From NCBI RefSeq assembly GCF_023476645.1, contig NZ_JAMCOJ010000012.1:34082-98081 (forward strand): a DNA stretch of 64,000 bases, written 5' to 3'. Position 1 is the stretch's first letter; each line of letters starts with the position of its first letter. Of the stretch, positions 42,845 through 50,148 are shown in pieces. The translations under genes were made by a program, and so were the position numbers. The notes beneath the pieces were generated by a model. It was not told the origin of the DNA. It saw only the letters and a list, made by a program, of their open reading frames with translations, and ran no database searches. The stretch comes from Cellulophaga sp. 20_2_10. GTDB lineage: Bacteria > Bacteroidota > Bacteroidia > Flavobacteriales > Flavobacteriaceae.

Positions 42845-43571
42845 ATTTTGGAAGAAGATCACAGTACCAAAAAGACGTATCCCAAGTAGTATCTTCATCT
42901 TTTTTAAAACAATTGTCATCATCCTTACTAGTTGGAGCGTAACTTTTCTGTACTTTTTCTCCTTTAGTAAACGCTACTGCTTGCGCAAAATTAGGACCAT
43001 CGTACACAAACGTATGAAACTCTCCATTTTCTCCACAAGGATCTACATTCTCTGGTAAATCGTTAAAAAAACTTTCATCTACCTCTCTACCAACAAAAGA
43101 GTCATCTAATACCTTAGCATTAACACAAACTGTAATTGCTTTAAAACCCAATTGCAAAAACTCTTTAAGCAACTGCTTTGTATCTTGCTTCCACAGCGGA
43201 AAAACACCTGTTACTCCAACTTCTTGTAATTTATCTTCTCTATACTTTTTTAAATCTTCTAAAAAAATATCTCCAAAAATAGCGTGTGTGTATTCTTCTG
43301 CCACTAAACCTTGCATTGTAGTTTTCATAACTTCATTGTAGCTAGACATAGACACATCTGCATTTAACATAATGGTCTGTAAAGGCAAACCAATTGCTTT
43401 TGCTTGTAACTCTAATAAAGGCAAACGTAAACCGTGCATAGACACTCTATTAAATGTAGAATTTACAGAAGTTACAAGTCTATCTACTTTATACGTTTTA
43501 GACTGTTGCATTTTATACAATGCGAAGGCAGAGTCTTTACCACTACTCCAGTTAAAATATGTTTTATGCAT
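42843..43571 (-). CDS. Dph6-like ATP-pyrophosphatase (diphthine--ammonia ligase family)
   Basis: The 242-residue protein starts at the ATG at 43571 (MHKTYFNWSSGKDS), 10 bases after the aroQ stop; upstream codons overlap aroQ and are ignored. The PP-loop SSGKDSAFAL binds ATP. Other family features are LVTSVNSTFNRVSMHGLR, the EEYTHAIFGDIFLEDLKKYRE block and DPCGENGEFHTFVYDGPNF. The eukaryotic relatives complete diphthamide on EF2. Bacteria lack diphthamide, so the bacterial substrate is unknown; an amide-forming or tRNA-like modification is a guess. Confidence 0.87.
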   Translation of the reverse strand: MHKTYFNWSSGKDSAFALYKMQQSKTYKVDRLVTSVNSTFNRVSMHGLRLPLLELQAKAIGLPLQTIMLNADVSMSSYNEVMKTTMQGLVAEEYTHAIFGDIFLEDLKKYREDKLQEVGVTGVFPLWKQDTKQLLKEFLQLGFKAITVCVNAKVLDDSFVGREVDESFFNDLPENVDPCGENGEFHTFVYDGPNFAQAVAFTKGEKVQKSYAPTSKDDDNCFKKDEDTTWDTSFWYCDLLPK

Positions 43572-43581
43572 TAAATATGTT

Positions 43582-44004
43582 TTATTTTGATGCCAAAAAG
43601 CTCTGTATAGCCAAGTCGTAACTCTGTAAGCCAAAACCAAGTATTACACCTTTAGCGTTAGGAGATATATAAGATTGATGACGAAACTCTTCACGACCAA
43701 ATGTATTAGAAATATGTACCTCTACAACAGGTGTTTCTATTGCTTTTATTGCATCTCCTATACCAATAGAAGTATGTGTATAAGCAGCTGCATTTAAAAT
43801 AATGCCATCATAAGAAAAACCAACTTCTTGTATTTTATCTATAAGTTCACCTTCTATGTTAGATTGATAATAGCTTAACTCTATATTTTTATAGGTTATT
43901 TGTAGGCTTGAAAAATAGTCTACAAATGTAGTATTGCCATATATAGCCGGCTCTCTTTTACCTAAAAGGTTAAGGTTAGGACCATTGATTATTAGTAATT
44001 TCAT
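43582..44004 (-). CDS. aroQ: Type II 3-dehydroquinate dehydratase
   Basis: The 140-residue enzyme removes water from 3-dehydroquinate to give 3-dehydroshikimate in the shikimate pathway. Family motifs are INGPNLNLLGKREPAIYG (N-terminus with the mobile catalytic loop Arg/Tyr), QSNIEGELIDKIQE, ILNAAAYTHTSI, VEVHISN and FRHQSYISPNAKGVILGFG. The usual HARE of the type II family reads TFGREEFRH here. It is the first gene of a short unit with the Dph6-like gene. Confidence 0.95.
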   Translation of the reverse strand: MKLLIINGPNLNLLGKREPAIYGNTTFVDYFSSLQITYKNIELSYYQSNIEGELIDKIQEVGFSYDGIILNAAAYTHTSIGIGDAIKAIETPVVEVHISNTFGREEFRHQSYISPNAKGVILGFGLQSYDLAIQSFLASK

Positions 44005-44033
44005 ACTGTAAAAATACTAATTATTATGCATAA

Positions 44034-44062
44034 AAAAAGGAAGCCTTTGGGCTTCCTTTTTA
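44034..44062 (-). terminator. Terminator after the first OMP paralogue
   Basis: AAAAAGGAAGCC and GGCTTCCTTTTT form a 12-bp stem with a TTTG loop between the beta-barrel gene and aroQ. Confidence 0.94.
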
Positions 44063-44081
44063 AATTTTATTTTAGCTGCTT

Positions 44082-44570
44082 TTACAACTGAAACATAACT
44101 CCTATGTTAAAAGTAGCAGCATTTATATCTTCTTCTAAGCTAATACCTGCATACGACAAATTAAGTTCTATTGCATCTGCAATTCTGTATCCTAATTTAG
44201 GACGGTAATAAAAACCTCCATCTAATTCATCTTTAAGACTAACAGCATACCCTAAATCTGTACCAATAGAAAAATCTTCAGTAACCATAAATTTAGCTAC
44301 AGCAGCAATTGGTAAAAAAGAAATATCTTCTGCTTCATAACCTTCCTCACTTTTCCCAAAATAACGAGAATAGCCAACAGTACCACCAGCATAAAAAGTT
44401 TCTGAAACAGCTCCTAAATACTGTGCGTCTACACCTATATTAAAACCGTAAAAATCATCAATATCCCCCATAGGAATACCTAAATTAACACCTGCACCAA
44501 AACCTTCTTGAGCCTGAGCACTAAAAGCAAATCCTAGAGCCGCAATAGCTACAATAAATAACTTTTTCAT
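44082..44570 (-). CDS. Small outer-membrane beta-barrel protein, paralogue 1
   Basis: The 162-residue protein has a signal peptide MKKLFIVAIAALGFAFSAQAQ. The mature domain has alternating amphipathic strands (AGVNLGIPMGDI, VDAQYLGAVSETFYAGGTVGYS, FSIGTDLGYAVSLK, ending FNIGVMFQL with the C-terminal aromatic pattern of outer-membrane barrels). It is predicted to form an 8-stranded barrel. It is the last of three tandem paralogues with nearly identical signal peptides and leaders; the mature parts have diverged strongly. The specific role is unknown. Confidence 0.83.
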   Translation of the reverse strand: MKKLFIVAIAALGFAFSAQAQEGFGAGVNLGIPMGDIDDFYGFNIGVDAQYLGAVSETFYAGGTVGYSRYFGKSEEGYEAEDISFLPIAAVAKFMVTEDFSIGTDLGYAVSLKDELDGGFYYRPKLGYRIADAIELNLSYAGISLEEDINAATFNIGVMFQL

Positions 44571-44580
44571 AAATAATAAT

Positions 44581-44695
44581 TTTAATTTTTAGTTTATAAT
44601 TATACCGTAAACTTAAACAAATATTTTAATCTACTTACAAACACTGTAGTATAAACATTAATTTAATATTTAATTAACAATATCAACTCAAAAAA
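44581..44695 (-). repeat. Leader repeat copy A, upstream of OMP paralogue 1
   Basis: This 115-base noncoding segment aligns without gaps to 45391-45505 (offset 810) with about five mismatches. It is AT-rich and contains a conserved TACAGTGTTTG stretch on the minus strand. The first 30 bases or so next to the gene also recur upstream of paralogue 3 (46111 onward). Confidence 0.9.
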
Positions 44696-44705
44696 TAAAC
44701 AAAAA

Positions 44706-44735
44706 AAAAGGCTACCTAAATTAGATAGCCTTTTA
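44706..44735 (-). terminator. Terminator after OMP paralogue 2
   Basis: AAAAGGCTAcCTAA pairs with TTAGaTAGCCTTTT (one mismatch), followed by T residues on the minus strand. It resembles the terminator at 45511. Confidence 0.88.
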
Positions 44736-44760
44736 CATAATATTGCTTTTTGTAATTTTA

Positions 44761-45381
44761 TTAGAATACAAATAAAATACCAAAATTAGCAGTTCCTCCA
44801 AAAGGATTGTTTACTTCACCAATACCAAAATTGAATTCGCTTGAAGCCTTAGCTCCAGAAACATCCAACTTAGTAGAAGAGTAACCTACAAGGTTATCTA
44901 AAGTAAAAGTAAGTGCAATGTTTTCTTTAACAAAATAGTTAAGACCTAAATCTAAACCTGCTCCAAAACCATTAGCTTTTACGTCTGCAAGTTTGTCTTC
45001 TGCGCTATTATAAGCAAAACCTAACTCTGTGTAAGTTTTAAAACGTTGTCCTAAATCTAAAAAGTAATAACGACCAAAAACACCTGCACCAAAACCAGAG
45101 ATTTCCGAAGTATCTGTTCCGCCTACTTCTGTTTTAGAACTACGAAAGTCTAATTGAGCACCAAGTGCAAAATCATCATTTAATAAAAATCCAACTTTTG
45201 GTGTAAAGTTAAATCCATTAGATTTTTCGTCAGTATTTTTATCATTAGTGCTACCAAAACCTAAGGTTCCTTCAATAAATACGTCACCTTGTTCAAAACC
45301 ACCGATAGTACCATCTTCTTGTGCTTGTGCAGCGAAAGTAAATCCTAGAGCTGTAATAGCTACAATAAATAACTTTTTCAT
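44761..45381 (-). CDS. Outer-membrane beta-barrel protein, paralogue 2
   Basis: The 206-residue protein starts at the ATG at 45381; the upstream in-frame ATG at 45420 falls in the shared leader repeat and is rejected. The signal peptide MKKLFIVAITALGFTFAAQA is identical to that of paralogue 3. The mature domain has barrel strands such as FIEGTLGFGSTND, FTPKVGFLLNDDFALGAQLDF, AGVFGRYYFLDLG and LGLNYFVKENIALTFTLDN, ending FGILFVF. This resembles OMP_b-brl/OmpW-like small barrels. It is in the same tandem array as its neighbours. Confidence 0.84.
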   Translation of the reverse strand: MKKLFIVAITALGFTFAAQAQEDGTIGGFEQGDVFIEGTLGFGSTNDKNTDEKSNGFNFTPKVGFLLNDDFALGAQLDFRSSKTEVGGTDTSEISGFGAGVFGRYYFLDLGQRFKTYTELGFAYNSAEDKLADVKANGFGAGLDLGLNYFVKENIALTFTLDNLVGYSSTKLDVSGAKASSEFNFGIGEVNNPFGGTANFGILFVF

Positions 45382-45390
45382 AAAAAAATT

Positions 45391-45505
45391 TTTAATTTTT
45401 AGTTTATAATTATGCGGCAAACTTAAACAAATATTTCAATCTACTTACAAACACTGTAGTATAAACATTAATTTAATATTTAATTAACAGTATCAACTCA
45501 AAAAA
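45391..45505 (-). repeat. Leader repeat copy B, upstream of OMP paralogue 2
   Basis: Second copy of the 115-base noncoding leader, near-identical to 44581-44695. Differences are clustered at TATGCGGCAA versus TATACCGTAA plus two single changes. Confidence 0.9.
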
Positions 45506-45510
45506 GGATA

Positions 45511-45542
45511 AAAAAAAGGCTGCCTAAAATTAGACAGCCTTA
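45511..45542 (-). terminator. Terminator after OMP paralogue 3
   Basis: AAGGCTGcCTAA and TTAGaCAGCCTT form the stem, followed on the minus strand by seven T residues. It looks like a diverged copy of the terminator at 44706. Confidence 0.87.
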
Positions 45543-45563
45543 ATACTATTAGGTAAGTTTTAC

Positions 45564-46103
45564 TTAGAAATGTAAAGCAAAACCAATTTGGAATTGAAAA
45601 ACATCTTCAGAAAATGCATCATCATTCATAGTAATGTTGTAGCGTAGACCTGGCTCAATACTAACGTTTTCACCTAAGAAAATAGCATAACCACCTTGTA
45701 AACCTAAAAAGCTTGGGTTTTCGTCTGCATCTTTAACACTTGCACCAGCATAATCAACTTGTACAGGAATCATACTAGCGATGTAATATTTAGCTCCAAC
45801 TTTATAAGTAAAAGCAGATAAATCATTACCTTGATCTTGGTAACCTAAACCAACTTTTATTGCTAAATCATCAGCAACAAAATAACCACCTTCAGCACCT
45901 AAAGACCAAGTAGTTTCACCATCTACAGATTGTAAACCAAATCCAGTATTTGCAGCACTAACAGCACCAAAACCTGTGTTAGCTTCAATTAACCATTTAC
46001 CTTGAGCAGTTTGTCCGCCGTTAGTAGAAGCTGCAGCATCTTGTGCTTGTGCAGCAAAAGTAAATCCTAGAGCTGTGATAGCTACAATAAATAACTTTTT
46101 CAT
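45564..46103 (-). CDS. Outer-membrane beta-barrel protein, paralogue 3
   Basis: The 179-residue protein has signal peptide MKKLFIVAITALGFTFAAQA and a mature barrel with strands WLIEANTGFGAVSA, WSLGAEGGYFVADDLAIKVG, YKVGAKYYIASMIPVQVDY and SIEPGLRYNITMND, ending FQIGFALHF. It is the first of three tandem paralogues and is divergent from xerD. It lacks most of the long leader repeat shared by the other two, keeping only the part closest to the start codon. The function is unknown. Confidence 0.84.
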   Translation of the reverse strand: MKKLFIVAITALGFTFAAQAQDAAASTNGGQTAQGKWLIEANTGFGAVSAANTGFGLQSVDGETTWSLGAEGGYFVADDLAIKVGLGYQDQGNDLSAFTYKVGAKYYIASMIPVQVDYAGASVKDADENPSFLGLQGGYAIFLGENVSIEPGLRYNITMNDDAFSEDVFQFQIGFALHF

Positions 46104-46285
46104 AAAAAATTTTAATTTTTAGTTTATAATTATGCAGTAAACATAGATTGTTAATTTTGTTTACTTACAACATTTGTTGTGTAAATGTAGGTATTTGTTG
46201 TAAACCAACAATAACCAGATGTCAAGAAAAAAGACCAGTAAAAAACTCTTTTTTTAACCAAATTATTAACTTAATTTTAACCTAC

Positions 46286-47182
46286 ATGAAATGGAGACAG
46301 GGACTAACTGATTATCAGCACTTTCTGAAAATAGAAAGAGGATTAATGGACAATTCTATTACAAATTACGTTTTAGATGTGGAAAAGCTAATTCTGTTTT
46401 TAGAACAAAAAAACATAACAGAAACACCTATTTCCATCTCTAAACAAACTACTCAGCAATTTATATACGAGATATCTGCCAGCATTAACCCTAGATCACA
46501 AGCAAGAATTATATCTGGATTAAAGAGTTTTTTTAACTATCTAATCTTTGAAGATTATAGGATAGACAACCCTATGGACTTAATAGAGTCTCCAAAAACC
46601 GGTCGTAAACTCCCAGATACACTCAATTTAGAAGAAATTAACGATTTAATTAACGCCATAGACTTAAGTAAACCAGAAGGCGAGCGCAACAGAGCAATGC
46701 TAGAAACCTTATATGGCTGTGGCTTGCGTGTATCTGAACTTACCAACCTAAAACTTTCTGATCTTTTTTTTAAAGAAGACTTTATTAGAGTTACTGGTAA
46801 AGGAGATAAACAACGTTTTGTACCTATTAGTGATATTAATAAAAAGTACATTAGTATATATAAGGACCAAATAAGAAATCACCTAGACATAAAAAAAGGA
46901 TTTGAAGATATTTTGTTTTTAAACAGAAGAGGTAGACAATTAACCCGTGCCATGATATTTACTATTATTAAACAGTTAGCGGAACAGATTGGTCTAAAAA
47001 AAACAATTAGTCCGCACACACTAAGACACTCATTTGCAACACATTTACTAGAAAATGGAGCAGATTTAAGAGCTATACAACAAATGTTGGGACACGAAAG
47101 TATTACAACAACAGAAGTATACTTACATTTAGACAGAACACATTTAGCAGAGGTAATTGCTAATTATCATCCAAGAAAATAA
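46286..47182 (+). CDS. xerD: Site-specific tyrosine recombinase XerD
   Basis: The 298-residue recombinase starts at the ATG at 46286 (MKWRQGLTDYQHFLKIERG); the open frame upstream lies in the divergent promoter region. The N-terminal SAM-like DNA-binding domain and the catalytic domain are normal, with Arg in YGCGLRVSEL, HTLRHSFATHLL (His and Arg), GHESITTTEVYLH (His then Tyr). XerC/D resolves chromosome dimers at dif. The length and lack of phage neighbours indicate the housekeeping enzyme. No dif site was recognised in the window. Confidence 0.95.
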   Translation: MKWRQGLTDYQHFLKIERGLMDNSITNYVLDVEKLILFLEQKNITETPISISKQTTQQFIYEISASINPRSQARIISGLKSFFNYLIFEDYRIDNPMDLIESPKTGRKLPDTLNLEEINDLINAIDLSKPEGERNRAMLETLYGCGLRVSELTNLKLSDLFFKEDFIRVTGKGDKQRFVPISDINKKYISIYKDQIRNHLDIKKGFEDILFLNRRGRQLTRAMIFTIIKQLAEQIGLKKTISPHTLRHSFATHLLENGADLRAIQQMLGHESITTTEVYLHLDRTHLAEVIANYHPRK

Positions 47183-47248
47183 TTTTTTCAATTCTAGTGT
47201 AACAAATAACACCTTACAACTACTAACTAATACAACCACCAACTAAAA

Positions 47249-47743
47249 GTGAGCAAAGACTTAGAGCATGCATTTGTAACAGAACTAGAGAACAATCAGA
47301 ACATTGTTCACAAAGTCTGCACCTTATATACTAATGATAGGGATGCGCATAACGACTTGTTTCAAGAAATAACAATACAACTATGGAAAGCGTACCCAAA
47401 GTTTAGGGGAGACGCTAAATTTAGTACCTGGATGTATAGAGTTGCACTAAACACTGCAATAACACTTTATCGAAAATCTAAAAGAAGGGTAAACACACAA
47501 GACTACGAGTCTGTAATTTTTAAAATTAAGGCAGATGAATATGATGAGACGGAAGAATTACAACTTAAGTTAATGTACAAGGCTGTAAAACAGTTAGGAG
47601 ACATAGAAAAAGCACTGGTTTTTCTTTATCTAGAAGATAAAAATTACACAGAAATATCTGAAACACTTGGTATTTCTGAAGTAAACGCTAGAGTAAAGAT
47701 GAACAGAATAAAGAAAAAATTAAAAACCATTTTAAATCCTTAA
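47249..47743 (+). CDS. ECF-type RNA polymerase sigma factor
   Basis: The 164-residue protein has sigma region 2 (KVCTLYTNDRDAHNDLFQEI, then STWMYRVALNTAITLYRK) and region 4 (KALVFLYLEDKNYTEISETL, then NARVKMNRIKKKLK). It starts with GTG. Five bases after its stop a four-helix membrane protein begins, a likely partner. It is of a different group from the 32.5-kb sigma factor, with a shorter linker. Confidence 0.92.
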   Translation: MSKDLEHAFVTELENNQNIVHKVCTLYTNDRDAHNDLFQEITIQLWKAYPKFRGDAKFSTWMYRVALNTAITLYRKSKRRVNTQDYESVIFKIKADEYDETEELQLKLMYKAVKQLGDIEKALVFLYLEDKNYTEISETLGISEVNARVKMNRIKKKLKTILNP

Positions 47744-47748
47744 TATCT

Positions 47749-48393
47749 ATGGATGAATTGGACATCTTAAAAAAAGATTGGCAGAAAAGAGGTGATGAAC
47801 ACCCTAAACTGTCTTATAACGATATTTATAAAATGATATGGAAGAAGTCTTCCTCTATTGTTAAGTGGATATTTATTATTAGTATTCTAGAGTTTGTATT
47901 ACCAAACCTATTATACCTATTACCTAGTACCAGAGAGCGTATGAGTATATATTATACTAATGACAGCTCTACGTTTTTTATAGTTTTATCTGGAATACAA
48001 TACTTAGTTATTTTTTATTTTATTTTTCAATTCTATAAAAGGTATAAAGAAATTTCTGTTTTAGACGATGCTAGAACTTTAATGAAAAACATTATAAAAA
48101 CTAGAAGAACCGTAAAACATTACGTAATTTTTAGTTTATCTATGATACTACTAACAATGAGTTTGTTTGCTGCTAGTTTTTATTTTGATCCTAATATGCT
48201 TGCCGCTGTTTACCCAAATGAGATTCCTGAGGGGCTAACAGAAGAAAAGTTAAGAACTATAATGGCAATTAGTTTTATTGTAGTAGCTCTACTTACAACC
48301 GCATTATTAGCTCTAATATACTTTTTATTATATGGTTTATTACTTAAAAAGCTAAATAGAAACTACCACGAGTTAAAGAAAATGGAGATTTAA
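47749..48393 (+). CDS. Membrane protein paired with an ECF sigma factor (putative anti-sigma)
   Basis: The 214-residue protein has a cytoplasmic start (DELDILKKDWQKRGDEHPKLSYNDIYKMIWKKS, quoted only as its first residues DELDILKKDWQ) and four membrane helices near 40-60, 78-97, 125-145 and 170-192. The LKKxW opening with a short cytoplasmic head recurs in small membrane proteins found beside ECF sigma genes in flavobacteria, so an anti-sigma or sensor role is inferred. No zinc motif is seen. It closes the two-gene unit, followed by a terminator. Confidence 0.75.
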   Translation: MDELDILKKDWQKRGDEHPKLSYNDIYKMIWKKSSSIVKWIFIISILEFVLPNLLYLLPSTRERMSIYYTNDSSTFFIVLSGIQYLVIFYFIFQFYKRYKEISVLDDARTLMKNIIKTRRTVKHYVIFSLSMILLTMSLFAASFYFDPNMLAAVYPNEIPEGLTEEKLRTIMAISFIVVALLTTALLALIYFLLYGLLLKKLNRNYHELKKMEI

Positions 48394-48418
48394 ACAAAAA
48401 AACATTATCTATACAAGG

Positions 48419-48449
48419 AAAAAACATCTGCAAAATGCAGATGTTTTTT
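48419..48449 (+). terminator. Terminator after the second ECF unit
   Basis: AAAACATCTGCA pairs with TGCAGATGTTTT across a 3-nt loop, followed by T residues. Confidence 0.93.
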
Positions 48450-48556
48450 GGTTTAAAAGAGTTGCTAGAGAATTCATATAGTTTCTATTTCTGGAGCTCA
48501 CAAAGTAAAACCTATGCTTTGTAATTCTCCCAGAGTAATGGCTTACTAACTAATGA

Positions 48557-48688
48557 CTATCAAAAAAAAGCATAGATGATGAACTAAAATCTAATGTAAC
48601 AAATAAGTATAGTACTTGTAAAAATGCACTTGTAGCTGCGCTAAATTTTAAGATCCCTTTAGAATACAACAGTTATTTACAAGAATAA
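48557..48688 (+). pseudogene. Possible coding remnant in a gene-free stretch
   Basis: The 48.45-48.75 kb interval has no normal gene. One frame is open from 48557 to a TAA at 48686 and reads as a plausible protein tail (DDELKSNVTNKYS, then ALVAALNFKIPLEYNSYLQE) of 43 codons, but it has no standard start and an upstream stop. It may be the end of a decayed gene, or chance. I recognise no family. Confidence 0.25.
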
Positions 48689-48750
48689 AAGAGTATCCCT
48701 ATTAAACAAGAACTAACATAGATAACAACACCTAAAATAGTAAACAAAAA

Positions 48751-48782
48751 AAAGCTGAACAATGATATCATTGTTCAGCTTT
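48751..48782 (-). terminator. Terminator after the TPR gene
   Basis: A perfect 32-base palindrome (AAAGCTGAACAATGAT and its complement, no loop beyond the centre) with flanking A and T residues lies downstream of the minus-strand TPR gene. Confidence 0.9.
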
Positions 48783-48849
48783 AAGTAAAATATTTAATTC
48801 TTTAATAATCTCTATATTGATTATTCTAGAATTAGAAAGTATTAAAAGA

Positions 48850-50115
48850 TTACTCTCCTAACAACTTCTTAAGACGCATAAAGTTTTCGTTATCACCTAA
48901 TGCACCGTATATGTTTTTTAACTGAGATAATAATGCCTGGTTACCTGGAGTTTGTTTTAAAGCATCTTCTAAAATCTGTGCTCCTTCTTTAAACATACTA
49001 TCTTTTTTAGCCTTTAACTCATCATACTTAGCAATATCAGCTCTTGTGCTTCCTAATGCATTCATAGAATCAATTAATCCGTTACCTTCATTTACATATG
49101 TTGTAGATAAATTTAACTGAGCATTTACATACCCTGGGTTTAATTCAATTGCTTTTTCGTATGCAGATCTAGCTTCAGCTATATTTTCTTGCTCCATATT
49201 AATTACACCAATGTTGTAAAATAAATCTGGATTATTAGGATCTACTCTAGTTGCTTCTGCCATTAACTCTTTAAACTTGTCTTTGTGTCCTAATTTATAT
49301 TGTAGGTTAGCTTCGTTTAAAATTAAATTAACATCACCAGGATTATTTGCTCTTGCATCTTGGTAAGCTTCTAATGCTTTTTCATCTTGCCCTAATTGCG
49401 TGTAGATAAGTGCTATGTTCTTAACAATTTCAGCTTTTCTAGAAGGCATCTTTTCTTCTTTTGGTTCTTTGTATTGTTTAGATTTAACCATTAAATCTCT
49501 TTGAGCTTTAGCCATTTCTTCTCTTTCACCAGTTGCAATGTTTACAGCAGAATATTTTACTTCACTACCATCGTAGTTTATGTCTTTAAGCTCGTTGTAA
49601 TACTTAAGAGCTTTTTCCATATTCTGACCATTTACAGCACTGTTAGCTGCATAAAATAAGTATACAGTATCTTGTTTACTTAAGTTATAAGCTAAATATA
49701 ATTTATCTGCACCAGCATCAAACTTTTTCTCATTATTGTCTTTTATTGCTGCGTTAACAATATCACCAGTCATACCAGACATAGCCTGTTTAGCCTCTAC
49801 AGTATATTTCTTTTTACCTACTTCTTCTTCGTAAGCAATTAAGTCATTAAAAGCTGCTATAGATTCTTTAAAAGCACCTTCTTCACCAGCTTTAGCTAGT
49901 TTTGAAAATGTTTTACCTTTTACTAAGTAATATAATGCTTTTGTTTTCTCGTCTGCAGATCCTAATAATGGTTCTGCTTTTGCCAAAGCAGATTTAGCTT
50001 CAGCTGCATTATCAGATTTTAATGCTTTATCAGCAGCCTTTACTTCGTTTTTTTGTGCAAAAGTCATCGCCGAAAACGACATTGCTGCTGTTAATATTAA
50101 AAATTTAGTTCTCAT
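48850..50115 (-). CDS. Exported TPR-repeat protein
   Basis: The 421-residue protein has a signal peptide ending TFAQ and a series of TPR units. The clearest lie in the second half: IALIYTQLGQDEKALEAYQD, NEANLQYKLGHKDKFKELMA, YNIGVINMEQENIAEARSAY and AQLNLSTTYVNEGNGLIDSM. It should be a periplasmic or surface scaffold. It follows gyrA by 33 bases on the minus strand, an arrangement that I believe is common in flavobacteria, so the two may be co-transcribed. The function is not known. Confidence 0.85.
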   Translation of the reverse strand: MRTKFLILTAAMSFSAMTFAQKNEVKAADKALKSDNAAEAKSALAKAEPLLGSADEKTKALYYLVKGKTFSKLAKAGEEGAFKESIAAFNDLIAYEEEVGKKKYTVEAKQAMSGMTGDIVNAAIKDNNEKKFDAGADKLYLAYNLSKQDTVYLFYAANSAVNGQNMEKALKYYNELKDINYDGSEVKYSAVNIATGEREEMAKAQRDLMVKSKQYKEPKEEKMPSRKAEIVKNIALIYTQLGQDEKALEAYQDARANNPGDVNLILNEANLQYKLGHKDKFKELMAEATRVDPNNPDLFYNIGVINMEQENIAEARSAYEKAIELNPGYVNAQLNLSTTYVNEGNGLIDSMNALGSTRADIAKYDELKAKKDSMFKEGAQILEDALKQTPGNQALLSQLKNIYGALGDNENFMRLKKLLGE

Positions 50116-50148
50116 TTCAATTTCTATTAAATAATTAGTGTAAAAAAT

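Noticed and set aside
45382..45420. 13-codon extension at the start of OMP paralogue 2
   Set aside because: It lies in the duplicated leader and precedes a perfect signal peptide start (MKKLFIV) shared by all three paralogues.
46148..46285. 46-codon N-terminal extension of XerD
   Set aside because: It falls in the divergent promoter region and is Cys-rich and unlike XerD; the ATG at 46286 gives the usual 298 residues.
46286..47182. Prophage or integrative-element integrase
   Set aside because: Length, motifs and the housekeeping neighbourhood fit chromosomal XerD; no tRNA attachment site, phage genes or flanking repeats were seen.
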